A DNA stretch of 64,000 nt, from NCBI RefSeq assembly GCF_014650595.1, contig NZ_BMVG01000020.1, positions 1-64,000 of the forward strand, given 5' to 3'. Under the pieces are notes generated by a model. It had not been told where the DNA came from. It searched no databases and saw only the letters and a list, made by a program, of their open reading frames with translations. How positions within the stretch are numbered: the stretch's first letter is position 1; every line of letters starts with the position of its first letter. This stretch comes from Streptomyces alanosinicus (GTDB lineage Bacteria; Actinomycetota; Actinomycetes; Streptomycetales; Streptomycetaceae). Both the position numbers and the translations under genes were made by a program. This document shows positions 1 to 8,010 of this stretch, piece after piece.

Positions 1-196
1 CCCTCTCAGACAGCCAGACACCCACCACAGTTGCCCCGGACACGTAAAACATCTCCCAAAAATGCCGAAGCCCCGGATCTTCTGCCTGGAGGCGACGCCG
101 ATCAGTACCAGAGCGTGGCGACGGCAAGGGCGAGTCGGACAGGTGGACGTCCTTGCCGCCACGGCGACGAGCGTGATGCGGGACTAACCTGGCTCC

Positions 197-700
197 GTGA
201 CACGGCAATTGAGCACGGTGGTGCTGATGTGTGGTCTTCCCGGAGCGGGCAAGACCACCTACGCGATGGAGCTTGTGCGACGCGGTTACGTTCGGCTCTC
301 GATCGACGAGGTGGTCTGGCAACGACTCGGGCGGCGCGACGCCGGCCTGGTGCTGGAGGCGGAGGCATTCGACCAGCTCAAGGAAGAGGTCCGCCGCGAG
401 CAGCGGCAGGAACTGGTCGAGCTGATGCTGGCCGGGCGTGACGTGGTGGTGGACTACAGCTTCTGGAGTCGTGCCGCCCGCGACGACTACAAGACGCTGA
501 TCGAGAACCACGGCTGCCGCTGGGAACTGGTCCACCTCAAGGCCGACCGGACGACGCTGGAGCGTCGCCTCGATGCACGCAATGGCGAGAAAGGCGCCAA
601 CTCCGTCACCGTGGACGAGACGCTGTTCAAACGCTACCTGGCCAAATTCGAAGAACCGGACGGAGAAGGTGAGCAGGTCGTCACGCAATCCTCGACATGA
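197..700 (+). CDS. P-loop ATP-binding protein, small kinase-like (AAA_33 type)
   Basis: The 167-residue protein is a soluble P-loop NTPase. A Walker A motif GLPGAGKT lies at residues 13-20, right after the first beta strand. It is followed by LSIDE, which resembles the acidic segment after Walker A in the zeta-toxin and polynucleotide-kinase group. A VVVDYSFW strand and a basic segment LERRLDARN near residue 125 fit the lid region of these kinases. Small proteins of this kind in actinomycetes are usually assumed to phosphorylate a small molecule or nucleotide. Nothing here fixes the substrate. The GTG start at 197 sets the usual short lead before Walker A. It stands alone, convergent with the next gene. 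Family assignment is good; function is open. Confidence 0.8.
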   Translation: MTRQLSTVVLMCGLPGAGKTTYAMELVRRGYVRLSIDEVVWQRLGRRDAGLVLEAEAFDQLKEEVRREQRQELVELMLAGRDVVVDYSFWSRAARDDYKTLIENHGCRWELVHLKADRTTLERRLDARNGEKGANSVTVDETLFKRYLAKFEEPDGEGEQVVTQSST

Positions 701-800
701 GGATCTGAAGCGGCCGCGGCTCGGGCGTGACCTGCTGGTGCGGGCTCGCCCTCGGACGCGTACTGCTCTGCCGGCGACGCCCGAACCCAGCCGCGGACCG

Positions 801-2357
801 CTAGTTCTTCTGCAAGGTGCGGGTGACACCCGCGATCAGGGCGGTCGTCAGCACCCAGCCGAAGCCGATCAGCAGATAAGCCAGCCACTGGAGGCCGTCG
901 TTCGACCAGTACCAGGCCGTGCGCTGACCCAGACCACCGATGGGGATCAAGAGGTCCAGTGTGTAGACGAGGGGCTGAAAACGGGCACCTTCGCCTCGTT
1001 GTACCGGGTTCGGGGAGTGAGTGCCGAAGGACAGTGTGCCCAGCAAGGTCAGCGCCAGGAGCCAGACGCCGGCCATCCAGGGGCGGTAGCCGTAGCCGAC
1101 GGTCACGTCGAGCAGATGTCCCCACACACGCGTGGTCAGGGGCAGAGTTCGACGCCGATGGCGCTGCTTGGCCAGGAGAACGCGGCGGGCGTCATCGTCG
1201 TGGCCGGCCTTCCGGTACCAGCTCGCCAACTGCTCATAGGGCTGGGGACTGTAACCCGGGCTGTGTCGTATCCACGCCACCCGCTGGGCCACAGAGTCCC
1301 GCAGTCCCACTGCCTCCCGCCGCTCGCCCGCCTCAGCCACCTTGATGGAGCCGTAGACGAAGCCGTCCAGCTCCACCACGTCCGGCCAACTGCGCTCGCT
1401 GTCGTGGAGGTAGGACACCTGCGCGCCCCGTAGGTCCACGGGGCCGGACGGCGGCCGGGCGAGCGTGAAGTCGAAGTCGACGGCTTGCATCAGCAGGGCG
1501 ACCAATGACGGGCCGTCGCCATCGGGCGGCCCGTTCAGTACGGCTCCTTCAAAGGTCAGGTTGTCCGAGATCCGGGCACCCCGCAGCCGTACGGACCCGT
1601 TCGCGATGAATCCGCCCGAGAAGTCGAGCGTCGAGGCCACGGCGTTGTCCAGGGCCAGCGCCACCCCGCGCGGACCCGCGCCCATGAGCTGCGCGCCTGG
1701 CATGTGCAGCCCGCCCGGCAGCTGTGCCCCCATGAGACGGACCTCACCGTGCGCGACGAACCCGTCCACGCAGTAGACGCCGCCCTCCGCGACCAGTCCG
1801 CCGGCGGAAACTGCCCATTCCTCAGGTGCGGTGATCTCGGCGCCGCTGAGGTTCACGGCGCCGCTCACGTGGGCGTTGCTGAGCGACAAGGCGGTGGCCC
1901 AGCGGTGCAAGCGCGGGGCGGAGCCGCATTCCAGGCGAGAGTGCCGCAGGTCAAGGCGCCCCTCGACACGAATCAGGCCGGCTTCCACCCCCGGCACTCG
2001 ACTGCCTACGATCGCGATCGACTGGGTAGACGCTCCGGAGAGATCCACTCCCTCCTCGAACCAGCAGTCCTCGAGCCGGAGGGCGTGCGCGATCTGCGCG
2101 CCGGCCAGGTTGAGGCGCCCGGATATCCGCGCCCCGGCGAGCGTCAGGGACGAGACGGCACCCGGCTGGGGAGTGTTCGCGCCCAGGAGCAGCGCCACGA
2201 TCACCGCGGCCCGCACTGTCCGTCCGGCATCCCACTGCCCCCCTCCGTCTACTCGGTCGTCCTCGGGCATACCCGTGCGCAGGTCCACGTGGCGGCCTTC
2301 GGGGAACGCCTCCCACAGCTCACGCTCTGGTGGGGTCAACTCGTCGTATGAGAGCAC
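801..2357 (-). CDS. Beta-helix (pentapeptide-like) protein with C-terminal membrane segments
   Basis: The 518-residue protein has three parts. Residues 1-60 form a soluble lead beginning MLSYDELTPPERELW. Residues of about 65-330 carry repeated short strands such as LTLAGARISGRLNLAGAQI and VNLSGAEI, the pattern of a right-handed beta helix of the pentapeptide-repeat type. The last 110 residues hold at least two hydrophobic segments (MAGVWLLALTLLGTLSF and WLAYLLIGFGWVLTTALIAGV), so the helix is probably tethered to the membrane. Proteins of this architecture in Streptomyces are often labelled membrane-associated oxidoreductase, but no cofactor motif is visible. The start is GTG at 2357. It is convergent with the P-loop gene. 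Role unknown. Confidence 0.7.
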   Translation of the reverse strand: MLSYDELTPPERELWEAFPEGRHVDLRTGMPEDDRVDGGGQWDAGRTVRAAVIVALLLGANTPQPGAVSSLTLAGARISGRLNLAGAQIAHALRLEDCWFEEGVDLSGASTQSIAIVGSRVPGVEAGLIRVEGRLDLRHSRLECGSAPRLHRWATALSLSNAHVSGAVNLSGAEITAPEEWAVSAGGLVAEGGVYCVDGFVAHGEVRLMGAQLPGGLHMPGAQLMGAGPRGVALALDNAVASTLDFSGGFIANGSVRLRGARISDNLTFEGAVLNGPPDGDGPSLVALLMQAVDFDFTLARPPSGPVDLRGAQVSYLHDSERSWPDVVELDGFVYGSIKVAEAGERREAVGLRDSVAQRVAWIRHSPGYSPQPYEQLASWYRKAGHDDDARRVLLAKQRHRRRTLPLTTRVWGHLLDVTVGYGYRPWMAGVWLLALTLLGTLSFGTHSPNPVQRGEGARFQPLVYTLDLLIPIGGLGQRTAWYWSNDGLQWLAYLLIGFGWVLTTALIAGVTRTLQKN

Positions 2358-2772
2358 TCATGCAGAGTAGTGATCTTCCTTCGCTTTCGCCGATGGCCAG
2401 GACTTTCCGTCTGCAGCGCCCCGGGGATGTGGCGCGGTGCGGATGCGCGGTGCGCGCAGGTCGCGAGCGCGGTCAACTCGCGTGTGTGGCTGTGCTGTTG
2501 AGTGCGCCCACACGCTCACTCACTCGGCGGATACGCGATGGATTCGGTTGAGTGCGTTGGGTAGTTGACGGGGTGTTGGCGGTTCGGCGTCCATGCTGGT
2601 CTGGAGCTCGGTGTGGGTGCCGCCCGGCTAGAGGTGGGTGCAGAACGCACGCAGACCCGCTCCGGCAAGAGCGCCGGCGCCGTCGTGCCGATCCGTTCGG
2701 AGGAGGTTCTCGCAGGTGGACTCGGTGGCATCCCGCCCGTACCGGCTGACCGTGACACCTGTCGGGCGGAGC
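2358..2772. other. Non-coding stretch upstream of a glycosyltransferase remnant
   Basis: About 415 bases lie between the beta-helix protein gene and the first recognisable residues of the decayed glycosyltransferase. Open frames run through it on both strands but none looks like a known protein. A clear ribosome binding site is lacking. It may be the degraded 5' part of the glycosyltransferase. Confidence 0.45.
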
Positions 2773-3300
2773 ATGGCCGTCGTGGCCCGGGTGGTCGTGG
2801 CCCGGGTGTACGGGTATCCGCCGGACCGCAACGCAGGCTCCGACAGTGAGTGGATCCGCCCGGACCGTGAGATCTTCTACGCCCGCTATCCGCGGGAGTT
2901 CCTGCCCAGGCAGAGCATCGTGGTCCGTCCGCCCGTGATCGCGGAGGATTGCCGGACCAGGTCTGGTGACTGCGCGACCCTGGTCAATCTCCATTCCGAC
3001 AAGGGCGGTGAGGTGTTCTGGCAGGTCGCCGCCGCCTGGACCCCGGACTGGAATGTCCTCGGTGCCCGCGGCGCCTGCGGGCAGCAGATCATGCCGCCAC
3101 CGCGCCTGCCCAACTGCGAAGTGGTCGACGGAGTCCCTGGGCAGCGGATGCGTGAGCACGTTTACGGCAGGGCGCGCGTGATGCTGATGCCGAGTGTGTA
3201 CGAGTCCTGGGGGCGGGTGGCGGTGGAGGCGTTCGCCTCGGGGATTCCGGCAATCGCCCATCCCGCTCCCGGGCTGCGGCCCCGGCGGCGGAATTGCGGG
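2773..3300 (+). pseudogene. Glycosyltransferase family-1-like remnant
   Basis: In frame from an ATG at 2773 the translation resembles the C-terminal half of a GT-B glycosyltransferase. It contains FYARYPREFLPRQSIVVRPPVIAED and then a VNLHSDKGGEVFWQVA segment. The nucleotide-sugar binding signature MLMPSVYESWGRVAVEAFASGIPAIAHP follows, with the E(x7)E-like pair. No N-terminal acceptor domain is found upstream. After about 3290 the similarity stops and the frame runs into low-quality sequence that crosses the start of the next gene. I read this as a truncated, non-functional gene. Degenerate positions inside the conserved part (for example RGACGQQI) also suggest relaxed selection. Confidence 0.6.
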
Positions 3301-3460
3301 CCCTGGAGGCGCAAGACATACGTGTCCCTGAGGACATACGCGTCTCTGACGGGACTGCGTGGCACAGCCGGACCGCGATGCCGCCGTCCCGGCAACGACA
3401 TCGACTCCCTTTCAGAATCCTCTTCCTGCAAGGTCGATCCGCGGCGAAAGGACACAGACC

Positions 3461-5158
3461 ATGGCCCAGGAAACCATTCCCTGCGCTCTCGCACCGGTAA
3501 CCGAAATCGAACCTCGCGCGGCTGTCTTACGGTCCGCGAGCGCGCCCCTCGCCCCCTACACCCACAGCCGGCGCTTCAACTATTCCGGCAGCGTCGAGAA
3601 CTTCACCGTCCCGCCTGGTGTCACCACGGTCAACGCCCGCTGTTGGGGCGGCGGGGGCAGTGGAACGAGCACGGGGGGCGGAGGCGGGTTCGCCACCGGT
3701 GACATCGCCGTCGTGCCGGGGGAGACCCTGCGGGTCGTCGTCGACCTGGGAGGAGGCCCGTCCGGTGGAGGCGGTATGAGCGGCCTGTTCAGCCAGCGGC
3801 TGGGGCAGACGCTGCTGATCGCCGGCGGAGGAGGCGGCGGTACGAGCAACGCTGAGGCGCGCGGTGGTGCAGGCGGCGGAACCAGCGGTTCCGACGCACG
3901 GACCTACTCCAGTGGCGGGTGGACAGGGACGCCGTCGCGTGGAGCTTCCGGTTCGACCGGGGGCGCCGGCGGGGCCATCTCCACCAATACCAGCTATGGG
4001 GGCCGCGGCGGCAACACCGGCCAGAACGGCGGTGCCAATGTCAACGGCAGCGCTGGCGGACTGGTGCCCATCGCCGGTATGGGTGGAGGCGGAGGCGCGA
4101 GCTACGGCGGCACCACAGGCGGTGGTGCCGGCCATGCGGGCGGCGGTGGTGGCCTCTTCATCGGCGGCTCGGGCGGCACCTTTGCCAGTGGCGGCGGCGG
4201 TGGCAGCAGCTTTGTGAACGGCCCCGGGATCACCGGCGGACGAACCGAGGCCGGCAGTGGTGCCCGAGCGGGCGGCAAGGACGATCCGCTGTATGAGTCT
4301 CCCGTCGGCGACGCGGACAACCGCGGCCAAGTGGTCCTGCAATGGACAGAGTTCACGGTGGTGCCCGGCGGGCCGCCCGATGTGGAACTGAGGAAGGGCG
4401 GACGGGTCGGATACCCGGGAGTGCGGGTCGATGCCGTCACGGCGTTCGAGCCCGTGTCGGTGACGGTGACCCTGCCTGCCGACCGTGGTCTGCTCTTCGG
4501 AACGCAGACACTCGCCGACTACCAGCTGACCGTCCAGAACTCCGCCGGGGAAGCCACGCAGTACAGGGGGACCTTGTCGGAGGACGGGATGTCGCTCGTC
4601 TTCTCGGACGTGGACCTTCAGCTGCCGGGGACGACGGTGATGTGGGTCGCCGTGAGCGCCGGCCACGATGCCCCGCTCGGATCCACCAGCCTGGCCTTCA
4701 ACGTGGGAGGGAAGACCTCTCCCTCCACGACGATCGTGGTCACACCGGGCTTCACGGTCTCGCCGGGTGGTACCCCGGTGACGGCGGAGAGGGGAGGGGC
4801 GCCGGTGTACCCGGGGGTGGAGGTGCGCAACAGCGGATCGCAGGCCATCCCGCTCCAGTCGGTCACCGCGGTCCTTCCACCGGACGCCGCCATGCGGTTC
4901 GGTGTGCCGGGCAACCTCGATCACCAACTGACCGTCTGGGACGCCGCCGGGAACTTCACCGTGTACCGGGGCAGCATCTCCGCCGACGGCCAGTCCCTGG
5001 CCTTCTCCGACGTCGAACTGGGAATCCCCGAGGACGGGTCGAAGTCGGTCATGTGGGTGTGCGTGAGCGCCTCCGACGACACGCCGCCGGGCACCACCAG
5101 CGTGCAGTTCACCGTCGGCGACCGTATCTCGGCGTCCACCGCCATCGAGGTCGTCTGA
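3461..5158 (+). CDS. Glycine-rich protein with two C-terminal repeat modules
   Basis: The 565-residue protein starts at ATG 3461, preceded by GCGAAAGGA about nine bases upstream; the frame is open further up but without a better site. Residues of about 30-75 form a beta-rich lead (NYSGSVENFTVPPGVTTVNARCWGGGG). Residues 75-290 are extremely glycine-rich, over half Gly/Ser/Thr in places. Two modules of about 110 residues follow, each beginning F-T/x-V-x-P-GG-x-P, rich in V/T strands and containing YRG(S/T)(L/I)S and FSDV(D/E)L. They look like duplicated immunoglobulin-like or adhesion domains. No signal peptide or membrane segment is present. The glycine-rich head resembles tail-fibre or surface-polymer proteins. 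Function unknown. Confidence 0.7.
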   Translation: MAQETIPCALAPVTEIEPRAAVLRSASAPLAPYTHSRRFNYSGSVENFTVPPGVTTVNARCWGGGGSGTSTGGGGGFATGDIAVVPGETLRVVVDLGGGPSGGGGMSGLFSQRLGQTLLIAGGGGGGTSNAEARGGAGGGTSGSDARTYSSGGWTGTPSRGASGSTGGAGGAISTNTSYGGRGGNTGQNGGANVNGSAGGLVPIAGMGGGGGASYGGTTGGGAGHAGGGGGLFIGGSGGTFASGGGGGSSFVNGPGITGGRTEAGSGARAGGKDDPLYESPVGDADNRGQVVLQWTEFTVVPGGPPDVELRKGGRVGYPGVRVDAVTAFEPVSVTVTLPADRGLLFGTQTLADYQLTVQNSAGEATQYRGTLSEDGMSLVFSDVDLQLPGTTVMWVAVSAGHDAPLGSTSLAFNVGGKTSPSTTIVVTPGFTVSPGGTPVTAERGGAPVYPGVEVRNSGSQAIPLQSVTAVLPPDAAMRFGVPGNLDHQLTVWDAAGNFTVYRGSISADGQSLAFSDVELGIPEDGSKSVMWVCVSASDDTPPGTTSVQFTVGDRISASTAIEVV

Positions 5159-5269
5159 GGAGCGAACCACTGCCTCGGTGCGCCCAGACAGGGGCCGTCG
5201 TTGCGAGATCGGTTCAGCAGGGAGGGAACAGCAAAAGCTCGCCGATGTGCGACAGCATCCTCAAGCGAG

Positions 5270-6235
5270 TCATCGGCGTGGGACGGGTACTCCGGCGGAG
5301 CGGAGTTTGGTCTCGGTGAGCGCGGTCAGCAGGGCTGAGATCGGTGCCTGGTCCTCGCGGTGGCTGTTGATCAGCCGGTACTCGGTGGATGCGTTGGCCC
5401 AGGCCCGCAGGCTGGCGGGATTCCCCAGCAGGGCGGGGTTGCTGAGGTAGTGGTCGGCCATGGCGGAGGCGAGTTCGTCGATCCTCGGGTCGTCCGGTTC
5501 CCAGGCCTCGGTCTCCCAGCCGCGCTTGGTCAGGTCGATCCACTCAGCGTCCTCCCGCCAGTGTTCGAGCTGGATGAGGAAGCCGTCGAAGCCCTCCGGC
5601 ACCAGCGCCCGGGCCAGCACCAGGGCCTCGCGCTGCGCGGAGACGTAGTCGGGGCTGAAGCCGAGGCCGGACATCCGGTCCAGGATCGCGCAGGCGCGGT
5701 CGGGCAGCAGGGCCCGGTCGCCGTCGACGAGCCGGTGCAGCGTGTCGCGGCGCGCCACTAGTGCCCCAACAGGCAACGTTCGCCCCGTCGCGGCGTCCGG
5801 CACGCCCTCTCGCCGCACCGGCCGAAAGCCCACGTACGCCCAGTACGAGGACTTCCGGCCGGCACTCCCCCAGCCTCCGGCCGGGGGGACCCCCAGAGCA
5901 CGCACCGGACGCCGCTCCTTGACGGGCAAACGTTGCCTGCCGGGGCACTAGCTCCGCGATCCGCTCGGTGAGCTGCCGCTCGACGTCGGCGAGGGCGGCG
6001 CCGAACTGCTCGGCGTCGGCGTCGAGCAGGGGCCCGGTCGCGGCCAGCGGTACGCCGGCGGTGGCCAGCGTCCGGACCTGCACCAGCCGCAACAGTTCGG
6101 CCGATCCGTACCGTCGATAGCCGGAGCTGTCGCGTTCCGGCTCCTCGACCAGGCCGAGCTTGTGGTAGTGCCGCACTGTCTTCACCGTGATGCCGGCGAA
6201 CGCCGCCGCCTGCCGATCGTGACTCCGTTCCTCAT
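5270..6235 (-). pseudogene. MerR-family regulator, broken by frameshift and MITE insertion
   Basis: Reading from an ATG at 6235, the start MRNGVTIG is followed by a frame change near 6214, after which KTVRHYHKLGLVEEPERDSSGYRRYG shows a typical MerR winged-helix domain. One missing base there would restore MRNGVTIGQAAAFAGITVKT. The gene is broken a second time by a 186-bp element at 5762-5947. Removing that element and one CTAG copy rejoins the coding sequence in frame as RIAELVARRDTLHRLVDG. The 3' part (down to 5270) encodes an effector-type domain with WREDAEWIDLTKRGWETEAWEPDDP, so the ancestral protein was about 255 residues. Both lesions should abolish function. The 6214 lesion could be a sequencing error; the insertion cannot. 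Confidence 0.85.
5758..5951. mobile_element. MITE-like element, 186 bp, with CTAG target duplication
   Basis: The element spans 5762-5947 and is flanked by CTAG on both sides (5758-5761, 5948-5951). Its ends are inverted repeats of about 30 bp: the left end starts TGCCCCAACAGGCAACGTT and the right end, read inward on the other strand, starts TGCCCCGGCAGGCAACGTT, with two more matching blocks (GCCC, GTC) after that. It contains no transposase. The interior holds a short GC hairpin, CCCCCAGCCTCCGGCCGGGGGG, of a kind common in Streptomyces intergenic DNA. Small size, terminal inverted repeats, a short target duplication and in-frame restoration of the host gene together identify a non-autonomous transposable element. 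A 4-bp CTAG target suggests mobilisation by an IS with that preference, which I cannot name. Confidence 0.85.
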
Positions 6236-6289
6236 CCGCTCAGCCTGCCTTGTGCTCGGGCCCGGGGGAAGCGCACGGGTTCGGGGTGT

Positions 6290-7708
6290 TCAGTCCGTCG
6301 GGTGAGCCGGATCGGTCTGCCCACCGCAGAACACCTCGTTGACGAGCCTTTGTTGGGTGTTCTGAAACGCCGGCGCGATGGAGAGGTCGCCGTCGTCCAC
6401 ATAGTTCAGTCCGGTGGTCAGGGTCCTGCTGCCGTCGGGTGTGCTGTACGTCAGCGCCGCCGAGCCCATGATGGCGCCGTTGTGATGGAAGACGGTGCCG
6501 CCGCCGGGGCCCGCGTCCTGCGCGAACACCCCGAGGCCGTAGACGGCCTTCGTGTCCGGTGTGCGCATCTCGGCCAGCAGGTCGGCGGACAGGAGCCTGC
6601 CGCCCATCAGCGCGGAGAAATAGGTGCGCAGGTCCTCGGTGGTCGAGATCATGTCACCACCGGCCGAAACCCAGGAGGGGTTCTGCCGGGTGATGTCCAC
6701 CGTCTTCTCCTGCCCGGCGTCCACATAGCGGTAGTAGCCGTGATGGTGCGGCTCGGGTATCTCCGACGAGAGGCCCGGTGCCACCGTGCCGGTCATCCCG
6801 AGCGGCCCCGGGATCAGCCGCTGCAGCTCCTCGGCGAACGAACGGCCGGTGACCTTCTCGATCACCAGCCGGGCCAGCACGTAGTTGGTGTTGGCGTAGC
6901 TCCAGTCCGTCCCCGGCGCAAACCGCGCCGGCTTGGACAGCGACGGCCGTACCAGCTCTTCGGGCAGATAGGTCTTGAACCGGTTGTCCACCCACCCCTT
7001 GCCCCGCCAGGGGACCCCCCCACTCGATCGTCCCGTCCTCGTAGAGCTCGCCGGTGTGGTTGAAGATCCCGCTGGTGTGCTGCAGCAGCATCCGCACCGT
7101 GACCCGCCGGTCCAGGCCGAACTCGGACAGGTAGTCATCGGCCGCGGCAGCCAGACCGATCCCGCCCTCGGCCACCAGCATGAGGAACGAGGCCGCGACG
7201 AAGTTCTTGGTGGTGCTGCCGATACGGACGTGTCCGTCGGTCAGCGGCCTGTCGCTCCGGACCAGCTCGCGCGCCCGGCGCTGCCGACCCACTCGCCGTG
7301 CTCGTCGTTCACCCGCAACTGCACCCCGAGGAAACCGGACTCGACGATCCTCTCGATCGCTTTCCGCAGCTCTGGCGGCAGCTGCGCGGCCGGGACGTAC
7401 GACCCCGCGATCCCCGGCCCGCCCGGATTCCACGCGAGGACCCCGATCCTCCTGCCCCTGTCGGCGGCGGGCAGCCGCGACACGGCGATCGCGACCTTCC
7501 GTCCACCCGGATCCGCCGGGTCGACCGGCACGCTCACCGTCGTGCACCGGCGTGTCGCCTGCCCAGGCAACGCGCAGCCCTTCCACGCCAGGCCGCTGGG
7601 CGTGGAACGCCGCTCCGAGTCCGCTGGGCCGGGGCCGCACGCTGTGGCGAGGACCAGCGCGGAGGCGGCGCACAGAACGGAGCGAGTTGCGCGGTAACGC
7701 ATCATCAT
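6290..7708 (-). pseudogene. Chimeric, frameshifted secreted serine hydrolase (beta-lactamase/DD-peptidase type)
   Basis: From ATG 7708 the product has a lipoprotein-like signal peptide (LVLATACGPG). It then has a segment typical of the start of secreted alpha/beta-hydrolase peptidases (IGVLAWNPGGPGIAGSYV). It switches abruptly at about 7345 to the body of a class C beta-lactamase/D-Ala-D-Ala carboxypeptidase. The latter's motifs are present: STTK (SxxK), YANTNYV (YxN) and HHNG. Two frame changes interrupt it, one near 7274 and one in a run of seven G/C at 7015-7021, where six would restore the frame. It therefore looks like a deletion fusion of two unrelated hydrolases that has since decayed. 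The G-run lesion alone might be a sequencing error, but the chimeric join would remain. Confidence 0.75.
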
Positions 7709-8010
7709 TCATTCAGATGTACCCGATATGTTCATCCCTGGCGACTTGGTCACGCGCAGCTGCACCGATCCCTCGGCTCGCAGCACCCGCTCGGCCTAAC
7801 ATGGCCGCACACCAGCGGCAGCGTGCCGTTCAACTCGCCCGAGAACTAGGTGACTTGGCGACTGTCCGGAGAGGTTGGCGCGTGTACCTGAGTGTGCCCT
7901 TCGAAAATGGTGAGACGTCGTACGGCCCGCCGTCCGTCGGGTCGAAGGCGGTCGAGTTCACCAAGGACCGGTTCACCAAGGACCGGTTCACCAAGGACTG
8001 TGGGGACCAT
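7709..8010. other. Intergenic region with 15-bp tandem repeat
   Basis: The 300-base stretch separates the hydrolase pseudogene from the divergent TPR gene. It should hold promoters for both. Three tandem copies of a 15-base unit lie at 7956-8000. The frame of the TPR gene is open through this stretch, and a GTG at 7882 behind GGAGAGG would add 43 residues including three FTKDR repeats. I prefer the later ATG because homology-like sequence begins there. Confidence 0.4.
7956..8000 (+). repeat. Tandem repeat, 3 x 15 bp
   Basis: The unit GTTCACCAAGGACCG occurs three times in a row, the last copy ending CTG instead of CCG. It lies just before the start of the TPR gene. If translated from an upstream GTG it would read FTKDR three times. 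Such an exact array of a 15-mer suggests recent slippage expansion. Confidence 0.85.

Noticed and set aside
3527..5170. A 547-codon open frame on the minus strand under the glycine-rich gene
   Set aside because: It is an antisense reading of a GC-biased gene; composition is Gly/Arg/Ala-rich with no domain, and codon bias favours the plus strand.
5810..5930. A small gene inside the MITE
   Set aside because: The open frame across the element is the interrupted merR frame continuing by chance; it has no start signal or family resemblance.
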